Part shown: positions 41,293-60,899 of the stretch, in pieces
Layout: each line of letters starts with the position of its first letter
Position numbering within the stretch: position 1 is the first letter of the stretch
Source: Dioscorea cayenensis subsp. rotundata
Taxonomy: Eukaryota; Streptophyta; Magnoliopsida; Dioscoreales; Dioscoreaceae
Length of the DNA: 64,000 nt
Assembly (NCBI RefSeq): GCF_009730915.1
Contig: NC_052477.1
Span: 2,125,699-2,189,698 of the forward strand
Direction: 5' to 3'
Made by a program: the position numbers and the translations under genes
Notes under the pieces: model-generated
Told to the model about the DNA's origin: nothing
The model's input: only the letters and a program-made list of their open reading frames with translations
Database searches by the model: none

Positions 41293-41818
41293 TATATTAA
41301 CAAATACGATAAACACAAAATCAAAAGACAAATAGATAGAGAGCTATTAGGCTAGCTTGCAGTTTCTTAATATATATAAATTATAAAATTATAACACAAT
41401 TAATAATTTATTAAATATTAATTCTTTTTAATTAATGATAGTTATTTATTAGAATTGATATTATTAAAATTAGTTATTAAATAAATTTATTTAAATGATT
41501 AAATCTAGTCAAAATATTTTGATTAAAAAGTTACGGTGTTTGGTTGAGGACTGTGGTAGCCTGATCATTTTAAATATTTCAATGCATTTTAGAAGTTTGT
41601 TTTATTTTATTATTTATTTATTTAAATATTCATTAAAAAAAGTTTTGTATTTTTTTTATGATAACGTGACAAGCCATTAAAAACGTAACATTAGTTTTTT
41701 TTATTAATTCTTTTCAATAGTTGAATTCGAACCCTCAACCTTTAATATGCATGGGAGTCGTATGTTTTAAAAATTTTTTTATTATCATGGTGGCTGTATC
41801 TTTTTTTTAAAAAAAAAA

Positions 41819-43305
41819 TGTTAAGTCTAATGACGTAGGATTGACATTATATGACAAGACAAGTGGTGACATGACAAGAGGATGATGACGTGGCATGTGG
41901 TGACTCCTCAAAGGAAAAGATGAATGGGATGATGATGTGGCAAAGGATGTTATCATAACATTTAATGAAGATCAAGGTAGAGATTAAATGGAGATCAAGG
42001 TGGAGATTTGATTAAGATCTAGAATGAAGATTTTATTTAATAGATATTTCTCTCAATACAATCATGTGATAAACTATTTTTGGAAAGTGCATCAAGACTA
42101 TAGGATCTTTTCTAGAAAGGCAAGTTTTATTTTTGATGTGATTATCTATCCCTTGTAAGATCCGGATGATAATTCATATCTTTCGATAGAGCCCTCTTTG
42201 AAAGATCTATTTGAAGAGAGGAATATTCTATTATCGACAAGAGTCAAGATCATAAAGATTATGTGAAAGTTTATTAGAAGACATCAAGTTAAACTTGGTA
42301 TGAAAGTCTATTTGAAGACACAAAGATTTAGCTTTGGTGCGAGTCTATTTGAAGACACAAACTAAATAAAGGTAAAAGACATACCAAGGAGATCTTCAAG
42401 ACCATATTTAGCATTACTATATTGAAGGAAGATCCAAGAGCTATCTATGGGCGGAACTATTTATGGAGACTAGTCATATGAGGAGATTAATTGAAGATTG
42501 CATGCGATATGATTATAGATTTGGAGATCCAAGCATGGATGATCGAAGATCACGCTCGAAGATATGAAGACTAAACTTGGATGAAGACAAGATCAAGTTT
42601 AGTAACAATATTTTCATGAGTCAAACGAAGATCGTTTGGAAGACCAAACTTGGGCCAGTTTGGAAAAGAAAGATCGGGAGATCTTCGTGGCTATCTTTGG
42701 TGAGATGGTCACGTGCGCCTTGGTGGGCACGTCCCTCGGGAGAGGAAGACCTTCTGAAGTGATGTGAGGAAGGAAGCAACTGCAAGCAGGAGGAGCTCGG
42801 GTCGAGTCAACTGCTACGAGGCGGACTGAAGGAACCGGGAGGTTGAAGGTCGCAGATTTCGGGTGCATCTGGCTAGAACTCGCTCAGTGTTCATGAGTAG
42901 GCTATGTTGCAAACCGGTGTTGCAACATCTAACTTTGAAGGTGTCCAGTTAGGAGGCCCGTGGAGAATTCTAAAAGAGGTAACTTTGTAGACGCTCGGTG
43001 CGTCATATAAGACATCCTCGCTCTCAAAGATTTAGGAGGGCGCCAGCAAGTAAGAGACTCTTCGTGAGAGTCGAGTGTGTGATCGTCGGACAATCTCGAG
43101 AGGATATTCTTTATATCGAGAGAGTGAGCGAGTGTTATACTCCTTGTTCCTATACCTCTTTTAGTGGATTGTTTCTCCCGGCTCTGCCCCCAGTGATAGA
43201 CAAGGTTGTGCTAACCGGGTTACTAATTTGCTTGTCTCCTTTATCTTGCTTTTGATCAGTGTGTGAGTGTCTAATCTTTGAGTGAGTTTTTGAGTGAACT
43301 TAACA
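41819..43305. mobile_element. Solo LTR, probably Ty1-copia type
   Basis: A 1487-bp block runs from TGTTAAGT to ACTTAACA, a perfect 8-base terminal inversion with the TG...CA ends of LTRs. Composition changes sharply from its AT-rich flanks. The 3' part has the layout of copia LTRs: GCGAGTGTTATACTCCTTG, TTAGTGGATTGTTTCTCCCG and AAGGTTGTGCTAACCGGG. No primer-binding site, gag-pol or second LTR follows, and the flanking 5-mers (AAAAA and CATCA) do not match, so it may stem from recombination between elements. Confidence 0.8.
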
Positions 43306-46300
43306 CATCACATCCCCACCGGAACCATAAAAAAGAATACACAGAATACGCATTTTGTTTTGTTATGTATGCTTGAAACTATTCATGATCCTTTTCTTTG
43401 CAAATGTTCACTGCTAGTCACTTTGTCCCATTCTTTATGGAGGTAATAAGTAATAACCATCAATTTATTTCATTTATGATGGATTTGATTTTATTTGGCT
43501 TATTTAATGTGTTTTTTCTTATAAAAATATATTAATGAAAAATTCTAAACATGTCTTTTTTTAGATGTGCTTATTTTTATCAAATAAATAGTTTTGATCA
43601 AAAATCAAAATCTTAAGGGATTCTTGATCAAAACACTAAAAAGCATAAATTGCCATTTTGTTTTGTTTATGAAGGAGTATCAAGAAGCCTTTGAATCTAT
43701 ATAGTAGACTTTTATTAATATTTGATCAATTATTAAATTTACAATTTTATTTTTTTGCCAATTTACTTGCAATTTTATATTATTATTAGTAGAGATAACA
43801 CGACATGAACTCTTTCAAGAACCAACTTTTAATTTTTAAATTTTTTATCACCATTTCATTGATCATTTTGAGATAAATAATTAGTAATTAAATTATAAAG
43901 ACATAATACTGCCTTTGCAATAGGAAACCTACAATTCTTTTTTTCTTATGTGTAAGTTGAGAGTTTGACTTCTTTTAAATTTAATAGTTGAGGGTTCGTG
44001 CTTTTATTCACATGTATCAAAAAATATATATAGCTAAGATTTTTCATACATTGCATCGTAGCTATATAACGCTCTCATCGGTAGTGTACTTCGAATCTCG
44101 ACCACGCAGAGTTGGGATAAAAAACGTATTAAAAATATTAACTCCATACGTATATATATCTTTTTTACGTGGCATTCCACTTTTATGAATATATATACAC
44201 ATTCAATTATCCTTTTCAACATTATTATGTGGATAAATGAAAAAAAAAAAAAATAGAAAAGGAAACATAGACGAAGTCCTATTTGACATTTTGAAGATGT
44301 TGACACACTAGTTGCTTTTCAATGAGGGACCAAAGATACAAGTACACTTGGAATTTTGTCCCCCCAAAACATTAGGAAGATGGGAACTAGCTGACTTTGT
44401 TTTATCCTTGTGTTCCTACTATGAAAATGAAGTGCAAATTATCTACTCATTGGCATTATATAAATGTTGTTAGTTCGTTCATTTATTTATTTATTATGGA
44501 ATAATTTGCCACAACTTTAGTATATTTATTTGATGGAGAAGTTTGGTCCCAAGTCATTAATGGTAGTTTTGGACCAATTTGTGCTATTCCTTCTCAAATA
44601 AAATTTCATTTATCTTGTTAATTCCTCATAGATGCTCACCTTTCTACACCATTCTAGTCTAACTTTGAATTATTATAAAATATAGCTCCCCATTATTATT
44701 ATTATTTGAATATTTTAATAAAAAATTAAGATCAATGATCTTTTAATTTCTTGACACCGAATTCTATGTATAAAGTATTAATATTTTTACTGAGAAAATG
44801 GGTTCAAATCTCAACTCATATAAAGTAAAAGCATAAATTTATTGAAATATTAATTTTATATTTTTGTATGCTTCCCGTGACTTGTCTAGTTTGTAAAATA
44901 TAAAAATTAAAAGATTAAAAAGGCGTTTTATTGTTCTCAAATTAACAGAAAAATATGATTATGTTCCTAATTACCTGTTGATTATTGACATGGTTTAAAT
45001 TTAACAAATAAAAATTAATAAAAAGAAAAAGAGACAAAGATGTTCATCAAAAGAAGACATTATTAATTAAAACTCCACGAGATTTTCACAAGATTCACGT
45101 GGCCATATGATCAATCATGACAAGGATATATAGATGATAAGGATATAATAAAATCTCAACTAAAGATTTAATTTTAACATCCTAAATAAAATTCAAGTAT
45201 AAAAAACCAATCTTATTTTGAGCTTCTTAAATTAATAAGCATGATAAAACAAATTTGGAGATTTGAACGATGATGACAACAATAGAGAGATAATGACACT
45301 AATGGTGTCGACACACACAAACAAACTTGCATTGGTGGCTAAGATCAGTGATGAGCAAATAAAAATGTGTGATTCTGTGCAAATAAAAATAATATCTTGA
45401 ACATATTTTATCAACTATGTTATTGATAAAAAATAAATAAAAAAAAAAAGGACTCCATTAAAAAGATATTATTAATACAAAACTACATAAGTTTTTTTGT
45501 GGCCTTGTATACTTATCCATTAGGACAATCAAAAATAATAAAATTAAATAAAACCTAAATAAATAAAAATCTAATGTTAATATATTATCTTATTTTCTGT
45601 TTTTTTTTTGGATTTTATTAATTCAACATTTTTTTCCTCTTACTCCCTAACATTGTCTTTTTAATCTTTTTCTCAATCTACAAACTATATATATCATCCA
45701 TATTCACTTTATAATTGTGCTATCCACCCTGGCCTCTTCAACAAATCACAAGTAACTTAGCACTAGTTACATTTTTAGTTTTTTGTAATTCAATTCATTT
45801 TATAATTCATCATTATTATTTGGAGTTGCCAATTTTAAAATTAATTAGTTTTAATCTTTTATTGTACTTACATTATATATGATTTGGCATAATTAGCTTA
45901 ATTATAAACCGATTAACACCTAAGTAATATATCTTATTTACACACCTCAATTAATAAGAGAAAAATAAGAATATAAGAAATATTTTTTTTAATGAATCAT
46001 ACCTTATTACAAACTAATAGATTATATTATAAAACTTCAACAAAATTCTGAAAAAAAACTCTCTAAGTGTAAAAATGCCTCTCGTTTAATAAACACTAAT
46101 TCTAAATTTATTGCACCCGGTTAAATAGAATGATTAACATAACTATTAACCAATACATTACTCCATCCAAACCCTACAAAGGTGATACACATAGAAATCA
46201 AATCGAATCTTGCCTTTAACTTTCTTATAGTTAGAGAATGTTGCCAAACATGAAATTATAGAGTGTGTAGTAATGAACAAGATAGAGTAAAAGATATGCA

Positions 46301-47965
46301 TGCATCATCTATATATATACGCCAAAAAAAAATCAAATTTATCCATATACCTTGATATTATAAAAACCTTCAACGGTTTAAATAATTAAACAAAAAAGGC
46401 TGATTTTAGATTCATATATATTCCTAAAATTTAGATGCATCTACTTTGTAAATGATATTTTGAACATTTTCAGCATAATATATCGAGTTTGTATGTCTAA
46501 AAAATCTCGACATCTAACAATGAGAGAGGTGTATGTAGAAATACAAGTATTTTGTGAGAGTATAAGTGTAGATATTATTTGTATAGATGTATCCATGCAA
46601 TTATGAGGTTTAATAAATAGAAGTTCATCTTAAAATGAAGTCTTCTTCATTGCATGGTCCTGTAGACAATTAGCATGGTCCCCTTCCATCACTTGTTTAA
46701 CTACAACTTCATAAAGAAGTAGTAGAAGTGCATGTTCCCATCACCATCCCCTTTGCACGTGAATCTAATTTGAACATGACCAACTTCCACGTGACATTCA
46801 CATGTGACGATGGTTTGAGAATTTTTGTCCTTTATCATAGAAAGTTCTTCATGTATTCTCAATTATCTCTTATTTCTTTCTTTATTTAAATATATTATAT
46901 GTCGGTAGTACGTAATGAATGCTATTATCTACTATCATTTTTCTTATTTATAAAAAAATTATTTAATTATTATTTTTATTAGACATGAACAAACAATGAA
47001 ATCATATTTTGAATGTTTGAATTATTAGAGGAATAAAACACCAATTCTTCTGTTATAAGATGATAATTATTGATTTTTTTATTTTATCATTAATAACTTT
47101 AAATAGAGTATTTTTTATTTATGATTTTGTAAACTAAACTAATTTATTTTTGTCAATTTTAGAAAAAGGTGGAATAGTTTGATACCATCCAATCTAGTAT
47201 ACTAGCCATAAATAGCTTTTGGCAAATTCTTATCCAAAGATAAAAAATAAAATAGTTATTTATCCAAAGACAACTTTATTATTCAAATAATTTTTTGTTA
47301 CCTTCTCTGGACAAATAAAATGATGTAACCTATTCGGATTGATTAATAAATAAAACTTTGTTATCGATACCCACTTTTTTATATGTTTCTTTATTTTATC
47401 AACATATAAAAGAAGCTAAATCCTACTAATGTACTTAAAATGTACTTTAAAAAAAAGTTGAAGCTTTAAAAAAAAAAAAAAAGGCATGACAAAGCATGCT
47501 TTTCATTCTTTGGACTTTGATTTAAAAATTCTATTTACCATCATGCATTCTTTAATATAATTTTTTTTTGGGTGAAAAACAGCTCAAAAGATTCAATCAA
47601 TTTAATGCCGCATCTTTTTTTTTTTTCCCCAAATATTTTATATTTATTTAATTATTGATTACTTAATTTAAAATATATGATAAAGAATAAATTCATTTAG
47701 AGACGATAATGAAGCTACTCTAGACTCTATGGTAGGAAGTTGGTATCTTACTACTTCTTATTGGACATAAAGATAAAGACGTTTATAAAGAAAAGATAAA
47801 TATCAAAATGATTGATTATATATATATATTTTTAACTAATTTCTCTTTTTTTTTTAATTTTAATAAATTCTTTGTAGATTAGTACTATATATAAATATGA
47901 ATAAGCGAACCACATAAAGCAAATATTATTTTCAAAATGAAGTTATATTTAAAATAAATAAATAG

Positions 47966-47966
47966 C

Positions 47967-48011
<45 letters not shown>
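47966..48011. repeat. (AAT)n microsatellite
   Basis: About 15 uninterrupted trinucleotide units. Confidence 0.95.
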
Positions 48012-48927
48012 TTGAGGAAAAAAATACAGATTAGGATTCCTTTCTTAAAGGCTACAAGAAGTTTGATTTTATCAATGTATAGTGATAGGTTCAAGTATCC
48101 TATTCCCTTCTAGGGTGTTTGGATGTCATTTTCTTGTTCTTTGTATTGCTCTTCATGCAAACATGTTTTTATTTTATTTTTTTATTTTTTTATTTTTATT
48201 CTTATTTAATTTAATAATAATAAAATTCTTTTACCATCCTTATCTCAAGCCTTAAGTTCTAAGTTACACTCTCATTCAAAAGGACCACATTTGTATGTAG
48301 AAAGTTAAACAAACAAGCATGAAACTTGGACAGCTAGAGATTGATATATTGCCAATATATCCAAGTGGGAAAACTTACATTTTTATCTTTTTTAATTAAA
48401 AAAAAAAATTAACTTCATCTAATTCTAAGCAAAGAGGAGGACCACACTCTAACCCTAACCCTAACTCTATAACTCTTGCCTTGAGCTCCTTCTAGTTAGG
48501 GAATACAACAAAACCAATATTTGTTGTATTAAGTCAAATGTTAATGAGTGTATTCTATAAGATTCCGGAATTTGTGATTCCAGTCAAACTTAGCTATTCG
48601 TATAGTTTTGATCAACCAACTAATTGATAATGACAAAATAATAAACCAATAATATGGAATTATATATATATATATATATTATTAGATAAAATTAGATAAA
48701 ATAAAATAAAATAAAATAAAATGTCACATGCCTAAATATATTTATGTTGATTATATATGGAACATTAATTTGTAGGGCCTTAAATAAAATTAGATGCTGA
48801 TATGGCTTTTTTAGATCCAAATCTTTGTGTTATTTGTTTTTCATGATTTGTTCATTTGATACATACCACACAATACTTGTTTTCCATGAATAATAACAAA
48901 ACAAGTATATGAAAAGCTATATCTGAA

Positions 48928-48930
<3 letters not shown>

Positions 48931-48981
<51 letters not shown>
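48931..48981. repeat. (TA)n microsatellite
   Basis: About 25 uninterrupted dinucleotide units, one of the longest of many TA tracts in the window. Confidence 0.95.
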
Positions 48982-48986
<5 letters not shown>

Positions 48987-49995
48987 ACTAAAAACTCTAA
49001 ACTCAAAAGTATTCTGTTTAGAGTGGAAAAGGATACGAAAAAAGGAGCCCTTTCTACAAAGAAATATAATCAAGCATCTTAGGAAAAGAATTCTCCATAT
49101 TAACATTATCAAGATAAAAGAAGCATCTAATTATATACACTAATTTAAAGGGTAATGAACTTCTTATGTCTTTTAATGGAGTTAAATGAGATGCTTATGC
49201 TAGCATGCTTCCTCAATTTAGGTAATTGCTTTTATATATAAAGAAAATACATTGGCTCAACCTCAATTTTCATTAACTTTTTATTTATTATTATATTTAT
49301 AACTTTTTATAGGTTGGACATAAAAACTCTAGCACCAAAAGTAGGGAAATTATAGGTATATGCCACCATATGTCTATATGTAGATTTGTTATTACCTCTT
49401 CAAATCTTCAAAAAAAACTTTAAAATCTTTTAAACTTTTTTGTTATTTTTTAATGTCTGATAATATTTAAAATGATTAAAGATGTCTATATGAAGTCAAA
49501 ATCGCTAGTAATCGTCGGTCAACTATATATATGACAGTGAATTCATTCCCAGGTCTTCTACACATTTTCTGTCACATTGCATTTTTTGAATCACAGACTC
49601 AAAATTACTATCACAACACTTGAAAAACCTTATGAACAAACAAATATTTTTGTAGAATATATTATAAAAACTATTATTCTTATGGTAGAAAACTATTGTT
49701 ATAAAAACCATGGTTGCAAATATAATGACAATAATTTTTGTTGTAATTGTAAGGTTGAACATGCGATGTAAAAATTTAAGTAATAGAAAGAGGAAAAGTG
49801 AAAACATAGTTTAAAGAAGGTGAATGGTGATTGAGACCAAAATACGAAAGAATCCTATACTACACTAAGTTATAATCTCAATTGATGCTCATAGATTGAC
49901 ATGGATTGAGGACCACTAGTATAGAATCACATATGCGTTTGTTGGCCATTCTTGATGCGTTCCTGAAAAAATGTTTCATATCTTAATGAAATAAA

Positions 49996-50370
49996 GCTAA
50001 TCAAAGATATAAAAGAGAGAAAAGGAACAAAAAATTCCCTCCATCTCATCTAATTATTCTTCAATGAACAATAAAACCAAAATATTTTTAATCTTTTGAG
50101 TTAGTTTAATATAAATACAGTCGAATCTTCTTATTAATAATGATTAGTTAATAATTAATGTATTTTTTTATCAACTATTTTCACGACATATGCTAATCAA
50201 AGATATAAAAGAGCGATGGAAAATAAATTCCCTCCCGTCTTATCTAATTATTCTTTGACACAATGAAACTCTTAATATTTAAAATTTTGTGTTAATTTAT
50301 TATAATCTTGAGCAAATCTTATTATTTATAATTATTAATTAAAAATTAACACAATTTTTATTAATCATCT
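49996..50370. repeat. 196-bp tandem duplication, FPF1-like promoter
   Basis: GCTAATCAAAGATATAAAAG occurs at 49996 and 50192. Both copies continue with AAATTCCCTCC, TCTAATTATTCTT, a TTAATAT block and AATTATTAA-type sequence. The copies differ by scattered substitutions. Confidence 0.85.
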
Positions 50371-50612
50371 CCACAATAAAGTGTTTGGTATTGGTCATAT
50401 TTTTTGACATGACACCCTAGGATAACTACGCAATCACTAACTCGACAATGATTCAAAGACAATTTACAATTTCATAAGGTTAATCATCTCCACAAAAAAA
50501 TGTTGTTATGCACCTCAATATGCTTCGGTCATATGTTTTCACATGCAAGAACAACTACGCAATCACCAGCTCGACAAGGATTCAAATGTAATTTACAATT
50601 TCATAAGGTTAA
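50361..50612. repeat. 119-bp tandem duplication, FPF1-like promoter
   Basis: TTAATCATCTCCACAA occurs at 50361 and 50480. Both copies share ACTACGCAATCAC, CTCGACAA.GATTCAAA and AATTTACAATTTCATAAGG. The second copy ends about 40 bases before the TATA box of the FPF1-like gene. Confidence 0.88.
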
Positions 50613-50650
50613 AGCTGTATAAAAACCCCCAAACCAAAGCTAAAAACTAG

Positions 50651-50660
50651 TCTATAAATA
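50651..50660 (+). promoter_or_regulatory. TATA box of FPF1-like gene
   Basis: TCTATAAATA, 158 bases before the start codon, followed by a pyrimidine-rich leader (TTCCTTCCCTCCCTCTCTTG). Confidence 0.7.
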
Positions 50661-50817
50661 CAACCCTATCCCTCCCATTCATTTGCATCAACTAAAGCTC
50701 AATCTTATTATTAGTTCCTTCCCTCCCTCTCTTGAGATCCTTCTTTCATTTGCATACTTGTTTTTTTTTTTTTCTTGTACTCCAACACACAAAGTACAAA
50801 CAAAGTAGAAGAAGAAG

Positions 50818-51141
50818 ATGTCAGGAGTTTGGGTGTTCAACAACAACGGAGTAATGAGACTAGTAGAAAACCCGGCAAATGAGAGATCATCTACTGCACG
50901 GCGAAAAAGCTTGCTTTATACCCCTAGCAATGAAGTAATCAATTCGTTCGCCTCGCTCGAGCGGAAGTTGATGAACCTTGGATGGGAGAGATACTACGAT
51001 GAGCCGAACCTCATCCAATTCCACAAACGTTCATCGATCGATCTCATCTCCCTTCCCAAAGATTTCACCGAGTTCAAGCCCTTCCACATGTTCGATATCG
51101 TGGTCAAGAACCGCGAAGCTTTTCGAGTCATAGACCAATAA
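50818..51141 (+). CDS. FPF1: Flowering-promoting factor 1-like protein
   Basis: Single-exon gene of 107 residues, the usual length for the FPF1/FLP family (rice RAA1 is a relative). These small plant-specific proteins affect flowering time and gibberellin or auxin responses; their biochemical action is not established. The family signature is complete: [19 protein letters not shown] at the start, [45 protein letters not shown] and a final [13 protein letters not shown]. No signal peptide or membrane segment. The gene has a TATA box, and its upstream region contains two consecutive tandem duplications. Codon usage is GC-richer than the surroundings. Confidence 0.95.
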   Translation: MSGVWVFNNNGVMRLVENPANERSSTARRKSLLYTPSNEVINSFASLERKLMNLGWERYYDEPNLIQFHKRSSIDLISLPKDFTEFKPFHMFDIVVKNREAFRVIDQ

Positions 51142-51363
51142 GTTTCCACTTCATGGTATATCAAGAGTGCTTCAACAACAAGTATATCACTAGTTTGAGT
51201 ATGAGCTAACATATGATTAATTAGTTTGATTGTAAAATGTGTCTATTTGGTATTGCATTGTGTGTGGCATAAGCAGTGAGTATTGCAATGGAATAGTGTG
51301 TAGTGTAATATGTTAGTTATTGTAAAACCCCCCAAAAAATATATATATATATGTTTGTGTGTT

Positions 51364-51396
51364 ATTAATTAATTAATTAATTAATTAATTAATTAA
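51364..51396. repeat. (ATTA)n microsatellite
   Basis: Eight or so uninterrupted tetranucleotide units about 220 bases after the FPF1-like stop. Confidence 0.9.
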
Positions 51397-51859
51397 AATT
51401 TTTTAACTTTGGAATGTTTCTAAAAAAAGGGTTGATGACATGGGAGGATGTTATGTGTGTTGGGCTTTGTTTTGTTTGAATGAATATGATTCTTTGATTA
51501 GGGGTTTGGAAATGAAGGCTATAGGAATAGGAACCAAAGATGAATATTGAATGGTGGTGTGCAAGAGGCCAATGATGGGGGGCAAAGAGGAGGAGGGCAA
51601 TCACGTGAAGTGATCCCCCCTGCTCAAAAACTTTTAATGGTGATTGGCAAGTGTGTTAGAAGACATATGTGTCACTTTCATTTGTGTACCATAATTATTA
51701 TTATTATGAAACACTTGCAAGTTGACAATGAATTGGATGTCATGACTCATGACAGTTTGAGTGTGTCTTCCTCTTAAAAATGGTATGTTTGTGCCTCTCC
51801 CCATAAAAATTTAGTGATTTTAGTTTAAATTTTTATGTATGAATTTTTTTTATTTTTTT

Positions 51860-52400
51860 TCGATGGAGAAATATTATCTTTTTATAGAGCTTGGAGTGCT
51901 CCATTTATGACAAATGGTTCTAAAGGTATTGATGGGACAAAGACTTGGGAAATAGTTTATTTGTATTTTATAAAAATATAAAAATATAAATATAAATTTA
52001 TGTGTGTACGGTGCTTATAAATTTTATATGGGTTTTTATTTTGTATATCATCGGAAGAGTTTTATATTTTTATAGAGTTTTGAGTATCTCATTTAAGATT
52101 AATTTAAAACTAATGATTTTTATTATACTAATGGATAGTAGTTCTTAGGATACTGATAGATCAAAAACTCAGGGAATAGTTTATTTGTATTTTATATAAA
52201 TCTTAAAATAAAAACATAAATTTATCAGTGTACTTTCCTCATAAAATTTATAAGGCTTTTATTTTTTATATTGTTGAAGGTATTGATGGGTCATAGACTA
52301 GAAAGAAGTTTATTTGTATTTTATAAAAATTTAAAAATAAGAACATACTTCTTATAAAATTTATAAGGGTTTTTACTTTGTATATCCACATAAAAGTTTT
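51860..52400. repeat. Degenerate irregular repeat
   Basis: AGTTTATTTGTATTTTATAAAAAT recurs in near form at 51953, 52177 and 52307. Each copy is followed by AAAATA..AACATAAATTTAT, TCATAAAATTTATAAGG and TTTTATTTTGTATAT. Spacing is 224 and 130, so the second and third units have lost material relative to the first. Confidence 0.65.
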
Positions 52401-52780
52401 AATTTTTTAGATATCTCTAATAAAATTAGTTTTTTTATGCATTTATAAAATTGATATATTTGAAATAGCAACTAAAAACCTCAAGAACTTATGTTTATTT
52501 ATTTTTTTAGTATTCTTTAAATACAAAAAATTGTAAATTTTATATCTTAAAATCTTGATTCTGTACTTTTTGAATTTTTTTTTATTATTTTATTATTTGG
52601 TTATTTTATAATATTAGTAGTGTGACACCTACGTTTTTAAGATCAATAGATATTTAAAAAATAATATTTTAATGGGTAGATGTAAGCTTAGACTCTTAGG
52701 CATACAAGAAAATTAGAATTTTTCCAAATATAAAAAATATAAACATTCTTTTATGGACATATTTACAAAAAAACAATTAA

Positions 52781-58937
<6,157 letters not shown>

Positions 58938-60899
58938 GTATTATGATCAGAATGATCTAATCTAAATTCTCTGGATGGTCAGAGTTATTCTGGTTTGAAG
59001 CCACTCTGCAATGTTGTAACTTTGTTCATCTTCTTTCTTACTGTTTTTGTTTTGTAATTTATAGTCAGTTTATTATTTGTATTATATTTCTTAATCCTAG
59101 ATATTTGGCTTTTAAGGCCACACGTATTGATGCTCTTTTGATATTATTGATCTGAAGAGTAAGAGAAGGTTTTTGTTGTTAACTAATTTTTAAGTTTTCT
59201 TTATGATCCATGCCCCTGGCAAGTTCTTTTGAACTAAGAATATTATTAGATAAATCAGATAAGTATCGAATCACTAGTTTAGTTATCAAATGTTTTTTTA
59301 AAAAAATAAAAACAAAGATGTACACGTGATTTTTGCTGCGTGATTTAGACATATACGCAATAGAATCATGCGCGCATAATCATTGCTCACACTTCTAAAA
59401 AAATATAATATATTCTGTCTATCCATAAATTATTTAGTTGTTGGTAGTTATCAAAGATTTTTATACCAATATAATTTTAGGAGTGTGGAAGTAGGATCAT
59501 TAGAAATTAACGAGAAAGATGAGAGTATTAGTTTTTTTTAATCTAAGCATTGAACTAAAGAGAAATTTTGCTATCATCAAACTTTAATTTAACTCGTACT
59601 AATTAAAATTAAATATTTTAAATTAAAAATACATTTTTTTAAACTAATAACAGATGTTTGACTAATATGAACCATTTTTTAAAAAAATTAATTATTAAAT
59701 ACACAGTTGAATTAACTAATGAGATATTCCCTGGGCGTTAAACATTAGCAAGCACAAAGATGTAAAAGCAACCCTAAACATTTCTCATAATCTTGAGCAG
59801 CTGTGTCTATTACGAATTAAAAAAACATACAAAGGTATGACAAATGAAACATTGCAAAATTGGACATGCTGTTGACATATTAAAGAGTGCTTATAAAAAC
59901 CTTACCAGCAGAAATGCAACCTATGCAACTCAATCATAAATAAGCCTGCAAATGCGAAAACCAGTTGAATCGGCAGCTTCGCTGAAAATAATATCTGGGA
60001 AAGTTCAAAGGTTGCTTTTATGATCAGAATAAAGACAATTAAGTGACTTAAACACTTAGCACTAAGATAGTTCAGTAGGACAAAGAATTGGACAAGCATA
60101 TATATATATATATATATATTTAGTGTGTGTGTGTGTGTGTGTGTTCATTGTCCTACTTGAGCAACATGCAACATTTCTCATATAGAAAGAAAGCCTATTT
60201 ACCAAGAGACTACAAGATGAAAAGTTCACCAAATTAATTAAAAAATGAGAAAGACTAAACATAAAGAAGGAAAAGAAATCAACCACAATTTAAATGTTAA
60301 AGGCCAAAACGTTTTCTGATACACTAAGCACAGAATCATAATAATCTGGACTAGGATTTATAGCAAAAGTGCAAGCAAACAAGACAATATGTAGAACGTC
60401 ACACATTTTGAAGCTTAAAGATATATATACAAATACAACACCCAATTCAATGTACTAGTGTACTAGTGTGTGACTCCATAAGTTCGAGATTTTGCTAAAC
60501 AATGGCAATCCTCTTCTAAACTGTGAAACACGAACAACTTTTATTTGCCACACTGATAAGAGATGCACTTTATATATATTCCCCAGAAAAAATGCATTTA
60601 TGACATTCTCAAAGTCTCCAAAAATAATTTATCTTTATTATGCTAAGCATCATGCATGAAGGAAATTTTCTAATCTTCCATACTACAAGCCCATATAAAT
60701 ACTTAAGGCAGCAGCCAAACATGCCCTAAAGGTGCTTAAATGCATACATCCCTTATATAATTCGCAGTTGAAAAAATGTCTGTATAAAACACCAAATCTC
60801 ACAACATTGCTCCTATCATCATTCACAATTGAATGAAAAATGTGGATTTAAAATTGCATGATGCCATTTTTACAAGGTATAGATGTAATAACATTGATT
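58938..60899. other. COAE 3' flank and spacer
   Basis: AT-rich with a (TA)n(TG)n tract around 60097-60141. On the minus strand 60020-59905 gives a protein-like run (FELSQILFSAKLPIQLVFAFAG) with a GTAAG donor at its end, but I could not link it to other exons; it could be a 3' UTR exon of the NIP7 transcript or chance. Confidence 0.4.

Larger units (their letters stand above)
43306..49995. other. Gene-free AT-rich spacer
   Basis: No gene recognised in 6.7 kb. It includes a (AAT)n run at 47966-48011, a (TA)n run at 48931-48981, AT-rich MITE-like debris and one less AT-rich patch around 46620-46850 with two CACGTG cores. Short open frames are not protein-like. Confidence 0.6.

Noticed and set aside
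44790-44840. GGGTTCAAATCTCAAC as a tRNA or SINE B-box
   Set aside because: No A-box at the proper distance and no tail; too short to call.
59905-60020. Minus-strand hydrophobic run with GTAAG donor as a membrane-protein exon
   Set aside because: No supporting exons; could be a UTR exon or chance, so kept only as a note in the spacer entry.
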